64,000 nucleotides of DNA from Anagrus nilaparvatae (lineage: Eukaryota > Arthropoda > Insecta > Hymenoptera > Mymaridae): the NCBI GenBank assembly GCA_022575985.1, contig JAKSXM010000150.1:1-64000 (forward strand), read 5' to 3'. Below, piece by piece: positions 34,307 through 47,305 of this stretch. The translations under genes and the position numbers were made by a program. Below the pieces are notes generated by a model that was not told where the DNA came from, did no database searches, and saw only the letters and a list, made by a program, of their open reading frames with translations. Each line of letters begins with the position of its first letter. Position 1 is the stretch's first letter.

Positions 34307-37300
34307 CAAAAAATGAAGCAAAAAAAAAATTAAAAAAAAAAAAGAAGAGTAAATGAAAGGTATGTAGATCTTTCTTTTTTGGAATTGAAACAGGTAAAAA
34401 AACATGCTAAATAAATAATATAAATGTGAGAATAATAATATAATAAAGTACTTTCGAATTAAAAAATGAGAAAGGAAAGAAATAATACATTAAAAATGAA
34501 TAAAAGAATGAAAAAAAGAGAAAAGTGCTATAAAAGAAGGCAATGACGACGATGGTTAAATTATGGCCCGTCTAACCTCATTGTGGTTAACGAATGGAAT
34601 TTCGTTTATACAGTGAAATTTTTCACACACGTGCTTATTTATGTATATGTATTTACATGTGTGCAACGAAAAATACGTTTATTGGTTTAATTTTAAGATT
34701 TTTCTATTATTTTTTAATCATAAATGAATCATTTATTTTCATGATACAGCTTTGAACTAACAAATTTATATTATATTTGTGGTTAACCACTGTTAAGGTA
34801 GCTTAAAATCATGGAAATTGTTTTTTTTGTAGCGGTTAAAAAAATTATTTTTTTGTGGAAAATAGTAATTTTTAATATTTATGTGCCTGCGGAAAATAAT
34901 CAAATGTATAAAAGTTGTGTACTTAAATTTAATTTAAAAATTTTTTGCTAAAATTTAACAAACGAAATTAGGTTTTTATAATTTTTTGGTACACCTTTTT
35001 TTAACCGGAAGTAAAAGTAATTGAAAGTATAATTTTAATAATGAATATTTTTTAACTTATTAAAAATTCTAAAGGGTATTAATTTCAAGACGTGATAAAA
35101 ATGTACGAAATAATTTTAGTATTTTTAAGTTGTCTTTGCATGAATTTTTAATGCACATAATACCTGAAAAGGAAAATTTAAGTCACAAAACGTTAAAAAA
35201 GAAATTTTTCTTTATCAGATTTAATTTTGCATGCTGATCTACGAATGAAAACTTGAACCTTTCATTTTATTTATATGAATTAATGGGCACAAGAAATTAA
35301 ACCTGATATGGAAATTTACTTTTTAAAGCATAGTTTTATTACTTGAAGTTTCGTTTTCAGGTTACTATTTTTTTCTTCGTACATTTTGGTAAATAAGTAT
35401 CTAAGATTTTAATCTATACATGTTAAAATAAGATATTTTTTTAATTTTTAGCATTTGAAGGCAGGAATTATTATCTAAAAACGTTTGGAATCGTATTACA
35501 AAAATTGTTTTTAATTTTCCTAATGTTTTACTTAAAAAATGTAAATAATCCCACTCGATCACCATAAAAAAAATGTAATTTACATTATATAGATAATGCA
35601 ACACACTGAAAAGAAATCTAATTGCCGCTACCGGAATTCTGCTATACGAAATTTTAGACCCACTTATCTACAGTTATTTTCCCTTTCGTCTAAAAAGGCA
35701 TATAATTTATAAAAACTGAAAAAACATTTCTTCTTTAGATTCAAAATTTTTATTTATAATTATATTGTACTCAATTGAGTAGTCCCTGTCAAAAACGGAC
35801 CATATCTAGCACCTAGCGCTCAAAAGTTAATTAATACCCACACTAGTAATCAAATGTAGCAGACTGCTTATTACTAAAAATTTCTAAATATTTATATAAA
35901 ACTCGAATTAATAGTTTCTTATAACCATATGCATATGAATAATAATTATTCTTAATAAAAATGAAAATTAACAAAATTACACGTTATAAAAATAAGAAGA
36001 AAACTTTCTTTAAAACAGCTGTCTGAATTATTATACGTAATTTCAGTGAAAAATAAAAAAAAAAACGCATATTACTAAAAAATCGTGGAATAAATATCCG
36101 GAAACATGATATCGGATAACAAATTAAAAAAAAACAGAGAAGAAAGAATTAAAGCGCCAAAGAGAGTGCAAAAAGTTGGCCCGTATTTTTTTTTTTGCTT
36201 CTTTGTCCAAACTCACCGTCACTTTCAAATGCATGTCCTTTATTTTTTGTTGCAAAGAGAATATGCATAAATACAACAGGTGCGTCGCGTGACTTAAAAA
36301 AAAAAAAAATTTACCGTTATGATATGATTCTCTGTGTCTGTGTCTTATTTTCGTGTGCATTTTTTTGAATATTCTTCATTTTATTTAAAGACTATAAAAT
36401 ATGTAATATATGTTACAAAAGGGTTATATGTTTAAAAAATATTACGGTTTATTATGGCTACGGAAGTGTTTGTTTATTATATTATATTCAACGAGTTGAC
36501 TTTTTTGATAATTTAATACGACGATGCATGTGAGGTTTTTTTATTTTTTTACACATGAAAGTGAAGTTTATATTCGGATGGGTGCAAGTACGCGTAACTT
36601 TTTTTATGTAAAACCTAATTATAAAAGACGAGAAAGGGTATATTTTTTTAAATTATGTAATTATTTTTTTAAGAAACGCAAATAAATTTTTTTATTATTT
36701 TGGATATTTGTAAGTTTCTTTAGTATAAGACGCAAATTAAGTAGCTTAACATTTTTTGGTAAAATATTTAAAAACTTAATATTTCCGGAATAAAAAAAAA
36801 ATTTCTAAGCTAGCATCCGTTGTGGAATTCTTTTTCAGATTGTGGGCTAGGGAAATTTTCAATTCGTTCAACTGTATCTGTAGACTCTTTTCGGGAAATC
36901 TTATGTTTTACTCAAAACTTGCACTGACCCAACCCAATCTGAAAAAAAATCTGAGCTTGTTCACTTATATTGAGAAAATCTAAGGTCTAAAATTTGGCAT
37001 TCATTGGCATTGGAAAAAAAAATTTTCATTTTGGCTTTTTGCTCATGTAAATCTATGTTCGGAAAAAATATAGGGCTCGATAAGAAGTGGAGTTCGAAAT
37101 TTGCATGATTTGCACTCACAACGAGTTGGCTGGGAGTTGCAAATATCATTAAGGAAAAATTGCTAAAAAAATACATCAGATACACTTTAGCAAGCTAAAA
37201 TTACTCTTCAAAATTATTTATTCATTGCAAAAGTTCCCAAAAGCAAACAAAAGGATCTTTGGTCCAAAAATTGAATAACAAATGAAGAATTTAAAAACTA

Positions 37301-40300
37301 CATCCTATTTTTTTAACCCCAATTAAAGATAATTAAAATTCAAAATTATAAAATTCATTCCACTTTATAGTACTAATTTAATTAATCATTAAATAAATAA
37401 ATATCATTAAAATTAAACATAAAAACCTATTTTTTTTTTTTTAAAAATAATAAAACATTCTCAGAAAAATAATATAACTTAATTTTAATAAAAAAATAAG
37501 TACAAAATCGTTGTTAACTTGTTAAGCATAAAAAAATAAATAAATTACATATTATTTTAAATTTAAGTCAAAGTAAAATAAAAAAACAGAAATAAAATCA
37601 TTTTGAGTAACTGTTTCTGTGTATATAAAAATTAATAATTAAGATTACGATACGTGAAGAGAGATGATTTTTTATTAAATTTATTGCAATCATCTTGATA
37701 AACAGTTAAAGAATGTGCATTAAACTTGAAAATAATAATAAAAATTATTTTTTTTATTAAATAAAATAAAAAAACTTAAATAACAAAAATTTAAACAGCC
37801 AATATTTTAAGATAAATAAAAAAGTGCCTTCTTTTTTTTAATGTCATTACGAGAAAGATTTTTGTACCAGATTTCAAGTCTTTCATTAACTCAAAGTTTA
37901 TTAACACGAGTGTGTTTTTTAAAAAAAAATTGTCTAATAATTTAATATGTAATTTTTTTTATATTTTTATAAATTTAAAAAAATGTATACAATCTTTATA
38001 AAATGAAGAAAGCGCAAAATTACTTTTGGTGTATTATAAAAAGCCGCATGTCCGTCATCTTGATGAGTACCGAAGAAAATTGACGTAAATTCGTTTCGCT
38101 TTGTGAATATTATACACACAAAAAATTATTTTTTTTTTTATTTAAAATTTATATTTGAGCACATTAAGTTTAAAAATAATTTTTTATATAAAAGAATGCC
38201 ATTTTTTGAAGATTAAAAGTTTGATATTACAAATTGAATAAAAATCAATTTGAATTCTGGGTGAAATTTATTAAAAAAAATAAAAATAAAATATTTGGTT
38301 CGTTAAACGATTTTAATTGATCGTTAATTTCTTACACGAGATTTTTTATTTATTTAATTACTATAAATTGGTTCAACATTGAAATTTATTAGTTTGAACA
38401 AGCTTTTTACATTTCCTATACCAATACTTTATTTTAGCCTGGAATTTTCTACTCTTTTTATTCGTTAAATGATAGTGATATTTTTTTTTTTTTTGCATTA
38501 TTTGAATTTTTATTTAATTCTCACGTTGTAAAACTGCAATTTAAAAGTAAAATTCCAAATGTAACAATAGTTTATTCATTTTGGCTTTCATTTTAAAACT
38601 TAAAAATGGCATTTAAATTAAAAGAAAAAATTTTCTTTTTGATTTTTATGGTAAAAGCTTGATCCGCTGCTTGCCAACATTTTTAAAAATTACATATAGG
38701 ACGTTTGCCTTTTTATGCCTGTTTTGCTAGAAATTTTTTTTTTTAACTGGAGTTCCTGATAGTCGCGAAAAATTCCATCTACATATTACATTACAAAAAA
38801 TATTAAATTTTTCAAAAAAACCTTTCAGTACCAAATTTTCAACTTAAACTTGAACGAGCACTCGGCTAAACTATTTTTTTTAAAATATTAATCTTTTTGG
38901 AAAATACCTAATTTACTTAGAATAAGAATTCTTGGCATTAAGTTATTTTTTAGTAGGAAAAATTTTCTTTGGCATTTGAAATATGGCATTTTTTTAATTT
39001 AAATCATCAGAGTTAAAGTTGAATCAATTTTTTACGTATCCTGCAGGAAATATTTTGTGTTTGTCAATTTTTATTTTTCTTTTATTTTTTTCATGAACAT
39101 CACTTTGGATAAATTTTGCACCCAAAAAATGATTTTTTCTGTATTTTAAGTAATTTTTATACAACATCATAAACTTTTTATAATTTTTTATTTCTACGAA
39201 TTTTTTTACTATTTTTAGGGTTCAAAGAACCCAAAAAATTAGAAATCTAACAAAATTCAAATTTACCGGATTTCATAAAAAAAGGTTTATATACGTCTCT
39301 GTATTAAATTTAAAAAAGCAACCTTTTTTATGAGCACGTCCCATTCGAAAACTTTCACTTCCGGGAATCCAACTTTTTTTATAATACATAAATAAATGAA
39401 CAAAAAATACCGCGTGCACGCGACCTCCCATATAGTTAATTTTCTTGTTATAAAATACATATTTTTAAACACATTAATTATGCTATTTTTCAAACAAAAA
39501 TTAAGCATTTTTTATAAATTTAGGTACAAACAACTTTTTTTTAGCTCTAATTTACAAAAAATGAACAATTCATTCATAAAAAAAGTATTATTTATCTTAT
39601 TATTACACGCATTATTCTCAATTAGCCTACTTAAAAAAAAGAAGAAAAAAAACGACTTTATTTTCTCATGTATGCGAATTTTTATACACACGATACCGTA
39701 TAAGATCCTTGAATGGATCGTACTATGTAAGTAGTAAAGAGATAGTCAATGTTGTATGTGTTTATCTTATACATACATGTTTCGCTCGGACGCGAATAAA
39801 CGGCCTTATTCTCGTGATTTTTATATGCTCAAAGAGAAAGAGTAAAAAAGAGTAATGCAAAAATGAAAGAAAAATAAAGATAGGCATATTCAAGCACGTT
39901 GACATACTGACTCGCTACCCCACATACCCTTTTTACCTGTTACTACTGTAACTATATTCTTTATGGTGTATGCGTGATTAAAAGTAGAAATGAGAAAAAA
40001 AAATTTTTTATTAAAATTATAATTGCTCTTATTGCTAAATCCTTGGTAATGAATTATTAATCAATGTCAAAGTAACGATTATTTGTTTGGGATGTAAGAA
40101 TTTTGCGTTTGGATACGAGTACTTAGAGAAACCCTAAACACTGACTAATTATAAAATTTTTTTATCACTTAAAACAGTTCATATTATATTATTGATATTC
40201 ACAAACCTTGTATCAAAAAAATTAAATAAACACCAAACACCAGTCGTTTCAGTTTGAATTTTTTATAAAAAAATTGTATATCCAAATATTAAACACCAAA

Positions 40301-41390
40301 AAAAAAAAAAATTTTCACTTAGTTTTTTAAAATTTATAAAAAAATAAACTTATTTATCAACACTCAAGTCAGGTGTCCTCACTTTTATTTTCAAAATATC
40401 CTTTAACTGACGAGCCAAAAGGGCTCGTTTAAATTTATTAAAAATATTAATTTCGATGATCATATAATAATATCATTAATTTTGCCACACACTCACTCGA
40501 ACACTTTTATTTTTTTTTTGGAAAATCAAAAAAAAAAAATTTAATTTTAAATTGTCCACCAATTCTTTATTTTTTTAAGACCCGACTTGTTAACTTGTTG
40601 ATTCGTTATGAGCCCGCCTTGATTTGAAACTCGTCCTATATACGAGCCCCCACTTTCATTAAAAAAAACTTTTTATCGTCCAGTATGTATGTTTTCAAGA
40701 CTCCCATATTATAAACTTAAAGGATATATATGTGTGTACGCAGAGTTGAATGTTAGGCTTTCACCAAAAAACGCATCTGACACATATACCAATAAAACTT
40801 TATTAATGATATGTATATGTGTGAGACATTTTTTTAGCACAAGTACTTTTGAAATTTATTTTAGCTTTACTGTTCTGAAAGCAAAAGGATAAAATTTTAC
40901 GTCAGTGAGTTAAAAAGATGTATGGTATTACCCACTGATGTTTGCATAATCAAATGATTATTGTAATAAAAATTTTACGAAATTTTAAAAAATGATCCCG
41001 TATAACTTGTGACAATTTAAATGTGTGCATTGTAAAAATTATCAAAATAATAAATTGCTGCTTTCACGTTTTTCCTAAAAACAATGAAAAAAAATTTCAA
41101 AGAAAATTAAAATTAACTTGTCAAAAATAAAATATTTGCTAACGACATATAAATTTTATAGAAACTATGAAAATTTTATACCATTTCCAAGTTTCTTCCT
41201 TTAAAAATTCAACGCAATTTGATACCACAATTGCTTATTTGACCGAATGGTAAATTCACTTTTCGCAGAGATGTTTGGCTCTACGATTGGGTTGCTTTGC
41301 TTGAAATTTCAAGTAAAGTAAGTAAACAGTGTATTATTTCCTCGATAATTTAGAATTCAGGCAAGTTAACAATAAAAGTATGAAATCACT

Positions 41391-42314
41391 AAGAGCATCC
41401 CGGAATAAGAAGCGATTTCGGCCCCGGCATGAAATCAAAAAAACCTTTTTACACTTGAAAGTACTCATAAAAAAAACATTTTTCCCGTTGGAATTTTTAC
41501 CCCAGCTGCCCTCTGTTGGGCTAGGGGGGCAAAAGTGTTTAAAAAAATTTTTTTATTTTCAAAAATTCATATCTCTGGATCTAGAAAACGAAAAGTGGTC
41601 TACAAGGTCTCAAAAAATTGGGCTTTCTATGCACTTTAATTTTATTTATGTAAAAAAATTTTTTGAGACACGTAAGCCACCTTAAAATTAAAAAAACGAA
41701 AAACTTTAGTTCAAATTTTATCTTTGAAGTTAATTTTCTCTGCTACAAAGATTTACTCATCCCTAAAAAATTTATATGTTTTTCGTCACACATGAAGTTG
41801 CAGAATGAAACCGGTTTTAACGAGATTCCAACGTACAATTTTTTAAAAAAGCCGAAAAACCGATGGTTTTTTTCATTTTTTAACTGATTTTCTGGGTTTT
41901 TAAGCTCAAATTTTTATTTAACTCTAAACATATACTTTTATATGCAAATTTTATGATTGTAAATAATATAAAAACTTAAAAATTTTCTATTAGCACCGGT
42001 TTCAACAGGATCCCAATATATCAGAACTCAAAAATACAGATAAACTATTGATTTTTAGCATTTTTTTGCAGATATCCAGAGTTTCTAAGAAGAAATAACT
42101 TTCTTTATATAATGAGGACTTATTTGCAAAAATTTTATGCATTAAATTTACATAAAAATCAAAAATCTTTCAATTGAAATCGGTTTTAACAAGTTTTCAG
42201 CGTAGAAATCGATAAAAGATATAAAAAACCGCTAAAATTTTGTTACCTTTTTTTGCTAATATTTTTGAGGTTTCTTAATAAGAATAAGGGTTTTTATGCA
42301 AGCATTTACTCATA
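41391..42314. repeat. Left inverted arm of the Penelope-like locus
   Basis: Reverse complement of 44160-45082 with only scattered differences. It contains a less A/T-rich outer part (GGCCCCGGCATGAAATC, CCCAGCTGCCCTCTGTTGG) and repeated AAACCGGTTTTAACGAG-like phrases. Confidence 0.9.
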
Positions 42315-42538
42315 CTTCACACTTTAACCTATCTGTTGAACTATTAAAATATTACGCAAACCGATTCCATTCAAACCTAAGGTGAATATGTTTAATAAAA
42401 TAACGCTGTTAAATGATCATTTTTGTTTTTTAATTCACTGTCAGTAATTTTTAAAATCAAATAGTATATATTTTTGTTTAACATATTATAATGTTGCATC
42501 TTGTATTAAAATTTAATAAAAAAATTTAAAAAATTTTT

Positions 42539-42763
42539 CTGAGTAAGTTACGCACAGGGAGCGTGAATTCCCTTATTTCAGCAATTTTTAAACTAAAAAA
42601 TGATTCACTTGTATCAGGTATATGTGATTCTGTACTAAATGCTTTTGAATCAGATGTATTAACATTGAAATTTGACTTTGCATCTTGTAATTGGAATAAC
42701 TTGATAAGTGAACACACAAATTATATGGCTACAAAGATTTTCACAAAAAATGGCTGCGTATAA
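42539..42763 (+). other. Unassigned open frame before the Penelope-like coding part
   Basis: About 70 open codons (NSLISAIFKLKND, VLTLKFDFASCNWNNLISE) ending at a stop near 42761, in a different frame from the Penelope-like coding part and just overlapping it. The composition looks more protein-like than most short frames here, but I recognise no family. It could be a piece of another dead element or chance. Confidence 0.25.
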
Positions 42764-44200
42764 TTCATTCGTGCATAGATTACTTACAATTCCAATGGAA
42801 CAATCCGATTACGAAAAAGAGTTAAACATCATAAAACAAATAGCTGTTGCCAATGGATATAAAAGTTTAATAATCGATAAACTTATTTATAAACAACAAA
42901 TAAAGAAAAAGCATCAACTCTCACCAAAGGACAACCTCAAGTACTTATCAACTACTTACGGAAATATCACCAATCAAATCTTAGTAGATGTTTTCAAAAA
43001 GCTAAACATGAAAGTAGCCTTCAAAACGGATAACAACATCAAAAACATATTAAGATTTAGAACTCCCGAAAAATTGGAATTTAAAAGTGGTATTTACAAA
43101 CTAGACTGCAACGATTGTGACAGCATATATATAGGACAAACAGCCCACACAGCACAAAACCTTTTCAAAACGTTTCTGAAACGTTTCAAATGTCCGCTTG
43201 GTTTTTGGCCAATTGCTAGCAAAGTAAGAGAGCTATGATACCCTGCCTTTTGATAAAATGTAGCTCAATCTTTAAGGAAGGTGTACAACTTTCCCCTAAA
43301 CATGGGGTAAATTTAAAATTATTTTTAGGGGATGATATCTTATTTTTCAGGGGTGGTACGCAAAAACAGACCTCAGAAATGAAAATAGTGGGCAAAAATA
43401 CCTACTAGATGATAATTTTACCCCAAAATATTCGTTTTTTATATTGTGCTAAAAATGCACCCCCTACCCCATTGAAGGGGTTAAATATGCTAAATCGGTA
43501 AAAAAAAATTTTTTTTGTATTTCTAATAGTCCCATTTAGTGTTTTTAATACCTAGATATCTTTTTTTTGTGCATAGTATCAGTTTATATAACGACTAAAA
43601 AATGTTCAAAATTTACCCCATATTTAGGGGATGATAGCACATTTTCTAGGGGTTGTACGTAAAAATGGACTTCAGAAATGAAAAGAGGAGCCCTAATTAC
43701 CTACTAGGTGACATTTTTAGCCCAAAATATTGATTTTTTCATGAAAAAATATTCAAATGGCATGAATGTCATGATTGGGCGCTAATGGGATAACCCAAGT
43801 TTTCGTGTAATCGAATTTTGAACGAAAATGCATATTTTTTTTATAAATTCGATTACACAAAAACTTGAATAAGGTAACTGCTCTAACCAAGTTGTACACC
43901 TTCCTTAAAGATTGAGCTACATTTTATCAAAAGGCAGGGTATCATAGCTCTCTTAGTTTGCTAGAAATTGGCCAAAAACCAAGCGGACATTTGAAACGTT
44001 TCAGAAACGTTTTGAAAAGGTTTTGTGCTGTGTGGGAGGGCGCACTTTTTTCAAAAGATTTACAAAACACATACAAGGCCCAAATCAAAAAGTTCTGACA
44101 TCCAATTATGCCAAACATCTTCTCACAAATAAAAACACAGGCACAATCCTGCACGAAAATATGAGTAAATGCTTGCATAAAAACCCTTATTCTTATTAAG
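42745..44200 (+). pseudogene. Penelope-like element: RT C-terminus and GIY-YIG endonuclease, interrupted
   Basis: The frame from about 42750 reads KMAAYNSFVHRLLTIPM and YEKELNIIKQIAVANGY, the region after the RT core in Penelope-like elements. From about 43087 it reads SGIYKLDCNDC then IYIGQT, the GIY and YIG halves of a GIY-YIG nuclease with the preceding Cys pair. At 43143 the frame is cut by an 893-bp palindrome. On the far side it resumes in phase (GRTFFKRFTKHI, SNYAKHLLTN) and ends at TAA near 44200. The RT catalytic core upstream is missing, so the copy is 5'-truncated as well as interrupted. Confidence 0.75.
43144..44036. mobile_element. 893-bp palindromic element inserted in the GIY-YIG motif
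   Basis: The ends CCCACACAGCACAAAACC and GGTTTTGTGCTGTGTGGG begin arms of about 148 bp (43144-43291 and 43889-44036). AG flanks both sides, and removing the element with one AG restores the host frame, so the target duplication appears to be 2 bp. The interior has a direct duplication of about 299 bp (TTTAGGGGATGATA near 43324 and 43623) and a local hairpin at about 43796-43868. There is no transposase frame; superfamily not identified. Confidence 0.8.
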
Positions 44201-45082
44201 AAACCTCAAAAATATTAGCAAAAAAAGGTAACAAAATTTTAGCGGTTTTTTATATCTTTTATCGATTTCTACGCTGAAAACTTGTTAAAACCGATTTCAA
44301 TTGAAAGATTTTTGATTTTTATGTAAATTTAATGCATAAAATTTTTGCATATAAGTCCTCATTACATAAAGAAAGTTATTTCTTCTTAGAAACTCTGGAT
44401 ATCTGCAAAAAATGCTAAAAATCAATAGTTTATCTGTATTTTTGAGTTCTGATATATTGGGATCCTGTTGAAACCGGTGCTAATAGAAAATTTTTAAGTT
44501 TTTATATTATTTACAATCATAAAATTTGCATATAAAAGTATATGTTTAGAGTTAAATAAAAATTTGAGCTTAAAAACCCAGAAAATCAGTTAAAAAATGA
44601 AAAAACCATCGGTTTTTTCGGCTTTTTTAAAAAATTGTACGTTGGAATCTCGTTAAAACCGGTTTCATTCTGCAACTTCATGTACGACAAAAAACATATA
44701 AATTTTTTAGGGATGAGTAAATCTTTGTGGCAGAGAAAATTAACTTCAAAGATAAAATTTGAACTAAAGTTTTTCGTTTTTTTAATTTTAAGGTGGCTTA
44801 CGTGTCTCAAAAAATTTTTTTACATATATAAAATTAAAGTGCATAGAAATCCCAATTTTTTGAGACCTTGTAGACCACTTTTCGTTTTCTGGATCCAGAG
44901 ATATGAATTTTTGAAAATAAAAAAATTTTTTTAAACATTTTTGCCCCCCTAGCCTAACAGAGGGCAGCTGGGGTAAAAATTCCAACGGGAAAAATGTTTT
45001 TTTTATGAGTACTTTCAAGTGTAAAAAGGTTTTCTTGATTTCATGCCGGGGCCGAAATCGCTTCTTATTCCGGGATGCTCTT
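44160..45082. repeat. Right inverted arm of the Penelope-like locus
   Basis: Reverse complement of 41391-42314. The Penelope-like reading frame crosses into its first 40 bases before stopping, so this arm is the probable native 3' end of that element. Confidence 0.9.
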
Positions 45083-45307
45083 TCTCATTATCCTTTTGAA
45101 GACATTAATTCGTATTTCCTTTTGTTAGGGCATTTGGGTCCAATTCCATGATAAATTTTATACATATATCCCTCTTTCAAAAATATATTTATCCTATTTA
45201 CCACTGAAGATAACTTTAACATTAAAATTTTTCCAAAATCTTTTACCTTCTTACTTGAAAACATTTTTTTATCAAAAAGTCTCAAACTGATTTTTTTTTT
45301 GATTTAA

Positions 45308-45600
45308 TTTGGACGCAATACATCATTTTTTTCTAAGAAAGTACTATTACTTGAAAATATAGTTTTTACTCGATATCTTGAATTGGAGAATTAATTTCTT
45401 GAAAATTTTTTTCTCAGAATTTTTGCCAACAAAAAATAAAAAAAATACCAATTTTTTTTTTGTTTGGACGTAGTATCTCATTTTTTTCTATGGAAGTACT
45501 AGTTTTAGAAATCATTTTTAGTCGATTATTTGGATCTGGTATCTAATATTATAAAAATTAGTATCTCAAAATTTTTGCCACCAAAAAAAAAGGCAACAAT
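45308..45600. repeat. Diverged tandem duplication, period about 165 bp
   Basis: TTTGGACG, then CATTTTTTTCTA and GAAGTACTA or GAAAGTACTA, then CTCARAATTTTTGCCAMCAAAAAA occur in the same order from 45308 and from 45473. Confidence 0.7.
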
Positions 45601-46639
45601 AAAAAAAGAAAAGCAAGATTATTTGGCAGCGCACATGAAAATTTAATTTATGGTCAAGTACAATTACTCTCAGATACTTAACACTAGATTTCCAATATAT
45701 TGGAATATTGTTACATTTTTCTAAGGATTTTTAATTATCCAGAAAAGCTAATAGATTCTTATTAAAATAGATTCTTATTTATCAGCATTTATTTTGATAC
45801 GCCATTTAGCGCACCGTTCGTGCGTTACATCTAACAATAAATTTATTTAATTTACAAATTATATTATATTATACTTACTATCCTTTGATGATGCTTTAAA
45901 AATTATGTCATCTGCACTACTGGTAGTTTCCACGACCTAAATCTTAGCAAATCATCAATGACGATTTATTTGTAATTGCCACCTAATCGTCTAAAATTAT
46001 TAGGCTCAATCAAGCATCCCCAAAGTAACTTTTTCTTCAAGTATTATATTGTATTATCTATATTAAGATAATAATAATTTCACGATTTTCATAAAAATAA
46101 TTCAGAATAGAAAAAAGCAAACTGGAGATTGTAATTCTATTAGATTATTTAAAACATTGGTGTTAGAACCCACTAACGAATGCTTTAGTGAAGCAACCAG
46201 TGAAACGGTACCAAGTTTTGTTGCTTTTGTAACGGATTTGGCACATGACCAATTCCTGAATTTCTCTTCTTACCGATCCCCCTAATGGTGTACTCGCACT
46301 TATCCCTAAATTAAACTAAACCGAAGGGGATTAAAGGAGGAACAAAAGCTTAGTAAACCAAAATTTTCCTAGGTTGATATAGTCACCAAGGTAAAAATTT
46401 TGTTATTTAATGAAACTTCAAGATATGTTTTAATGAACCCTTCGGATATATTTATAATCCGTTTGTAAAAAAAAATCTAAATCTGACCTGAAAAAGAATA
46501 GATCAAACTATTTTTGGCCCAATATGAAAAATTTGTAACCACAAAGGACTTTGGCTAATGAATGCATATGCGCTGTACTGCTATAAGAAGCAATAGATGT
46601 AAAAGTAATTCGGATTATAAAAATCACGGTAAGTAATAG
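45601..46639. other. Unassigned DNA with one short open frame
   Basis: Near 46115-46278 the plus strand stays open for about 53 codons (KQTGDCNSIRLFKTLVLEP onward) without an obvious start. I recognise no family. The rest is A/T-rich with no feature. Confidence 0.35.
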
Positions 46640-47305
46640 CTTCGGGGATTGCTTTGGTAATAAGTGCAGATGAGTATGAAAGCAGCTGATTTTTTGCTCA
46701 GAGATAGACAAGACCAAAACATATTCTGCACCTTCTATAGAAAATATTGTTTGCAGCAGTTTCTTGCAAAATTTATGGGTCCACAAAGTTGTCCAATTTT
46801 TGGAAAAGAAATCAAAAGTATGACACCCCGGTATAGCCTTGATTTTTAAATTAGGCCCAATTATGTAATTATGCGTATATTAGTTTATATTTAACATTTT
46901 TTGATATTTTGATTCTGGTGGGGTATGTCAGGCCATTCAGGGTCCGCGTTTAAAATCATGTATACTATAAAATAAAATCGTGAGTAAACAGTGGGTCTTG
47001 AATGGCCCAACATACTCCTTCAGAATCAAAATACTAAAAAATGTCAAATATAAACTAATATGCGCATAATTACATAATACATATAAATTATATTTTGGAT
47101 TTTAGATCTAGGATATTTCAAGGTACCATACTTTCAGTTTTTTTCCGAAAATTGGCCAATTATGTGGACCCATAAATTTTTTCTGAACCTGTGGCCAATA
47201 AAATTTCTTACAGAAGATGAGTATATTTTGGTTTTTGGGCTATCTCTGAGCAAAAAATCAGCTTTACACATTCTCATCCACACTTATTACTTTAGCAGGC
47301 CCCAA
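46640..47305. repeat. Large imperfect palindrome (arms about 300 bp)
   Basis: Symmetry centre near 46972. Pairs include GCTGATTTTTTGCTCAGAGA (46683) with TCTCTGAGCAAAAAATCAGC (47245), AAATTTATGGGTCCACA with TGTGGACCCATAAATTT, and GATTCTGGTGG with TTCAGAATCA near the centre. Short open frames on both arms are mirror by-products. It is a MITE or foldback-type element without transposase. Confidence 0.8.

Larger units (their letters stand above)
31640..41390. other. A/T-rich DNA, no gene seen
   Basis: Nearly 10 kb without a credible coding region. The only features I can name are listed separately: a 46-bp duplication (32774), paired CRE-like sites (33173-33232) and a 22-bp inverted repeat (34183-34306). 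A hairpin ACGAGCC/GGCTCGT near 40410 has no evident role. Confidence 0.55.
41391..45082. mobile_element. Penelope-like element remnant with long inverted arms
   Basis: Arms of about 924 bp (41391-42314 and 44160-45082) are near-identical inverted copies, starting AAGAGCATCCCGGAATAAG and ending GATGCTCTT. Between them lies the 3' coding part of a Penelope-like element (RT tail and GIY-YIG endonuclease), and its reading frame runs into the inner end of the right arm. The right arm is therefore plausibly the element's own 3' region, with the left arm an inverted copy. Penelope-like elements are known to carry terminal repeats in direct or inverted arrangement. An 893-bp palindrome has inserted into the coding part. 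No flanking duplication is visible. The open frames inside the arms mirror each other and are not genes. Confidence 0.7.

Noticed and set aside
39396..39734. 112-codon plus-strand frame
   Set aside because: Phe/Lys/Leu-rich, includes a run of Lys from poly(A), and shows no recognisable domain; fits random A/T-rich sequence.
40405..40425. Hairpin resembling a bacterial terminator
   Set aside because: A 7-bp stem with 5-base loop is unremarkable, and the locus is eukaryotic with no gene ending there.
41329..41887. Open frames of 118 and 74 codons
   Set aside because: Their near-identical mirrors occur in the other inverted arm (44586-45018), so they are repeat sequence and not genes.
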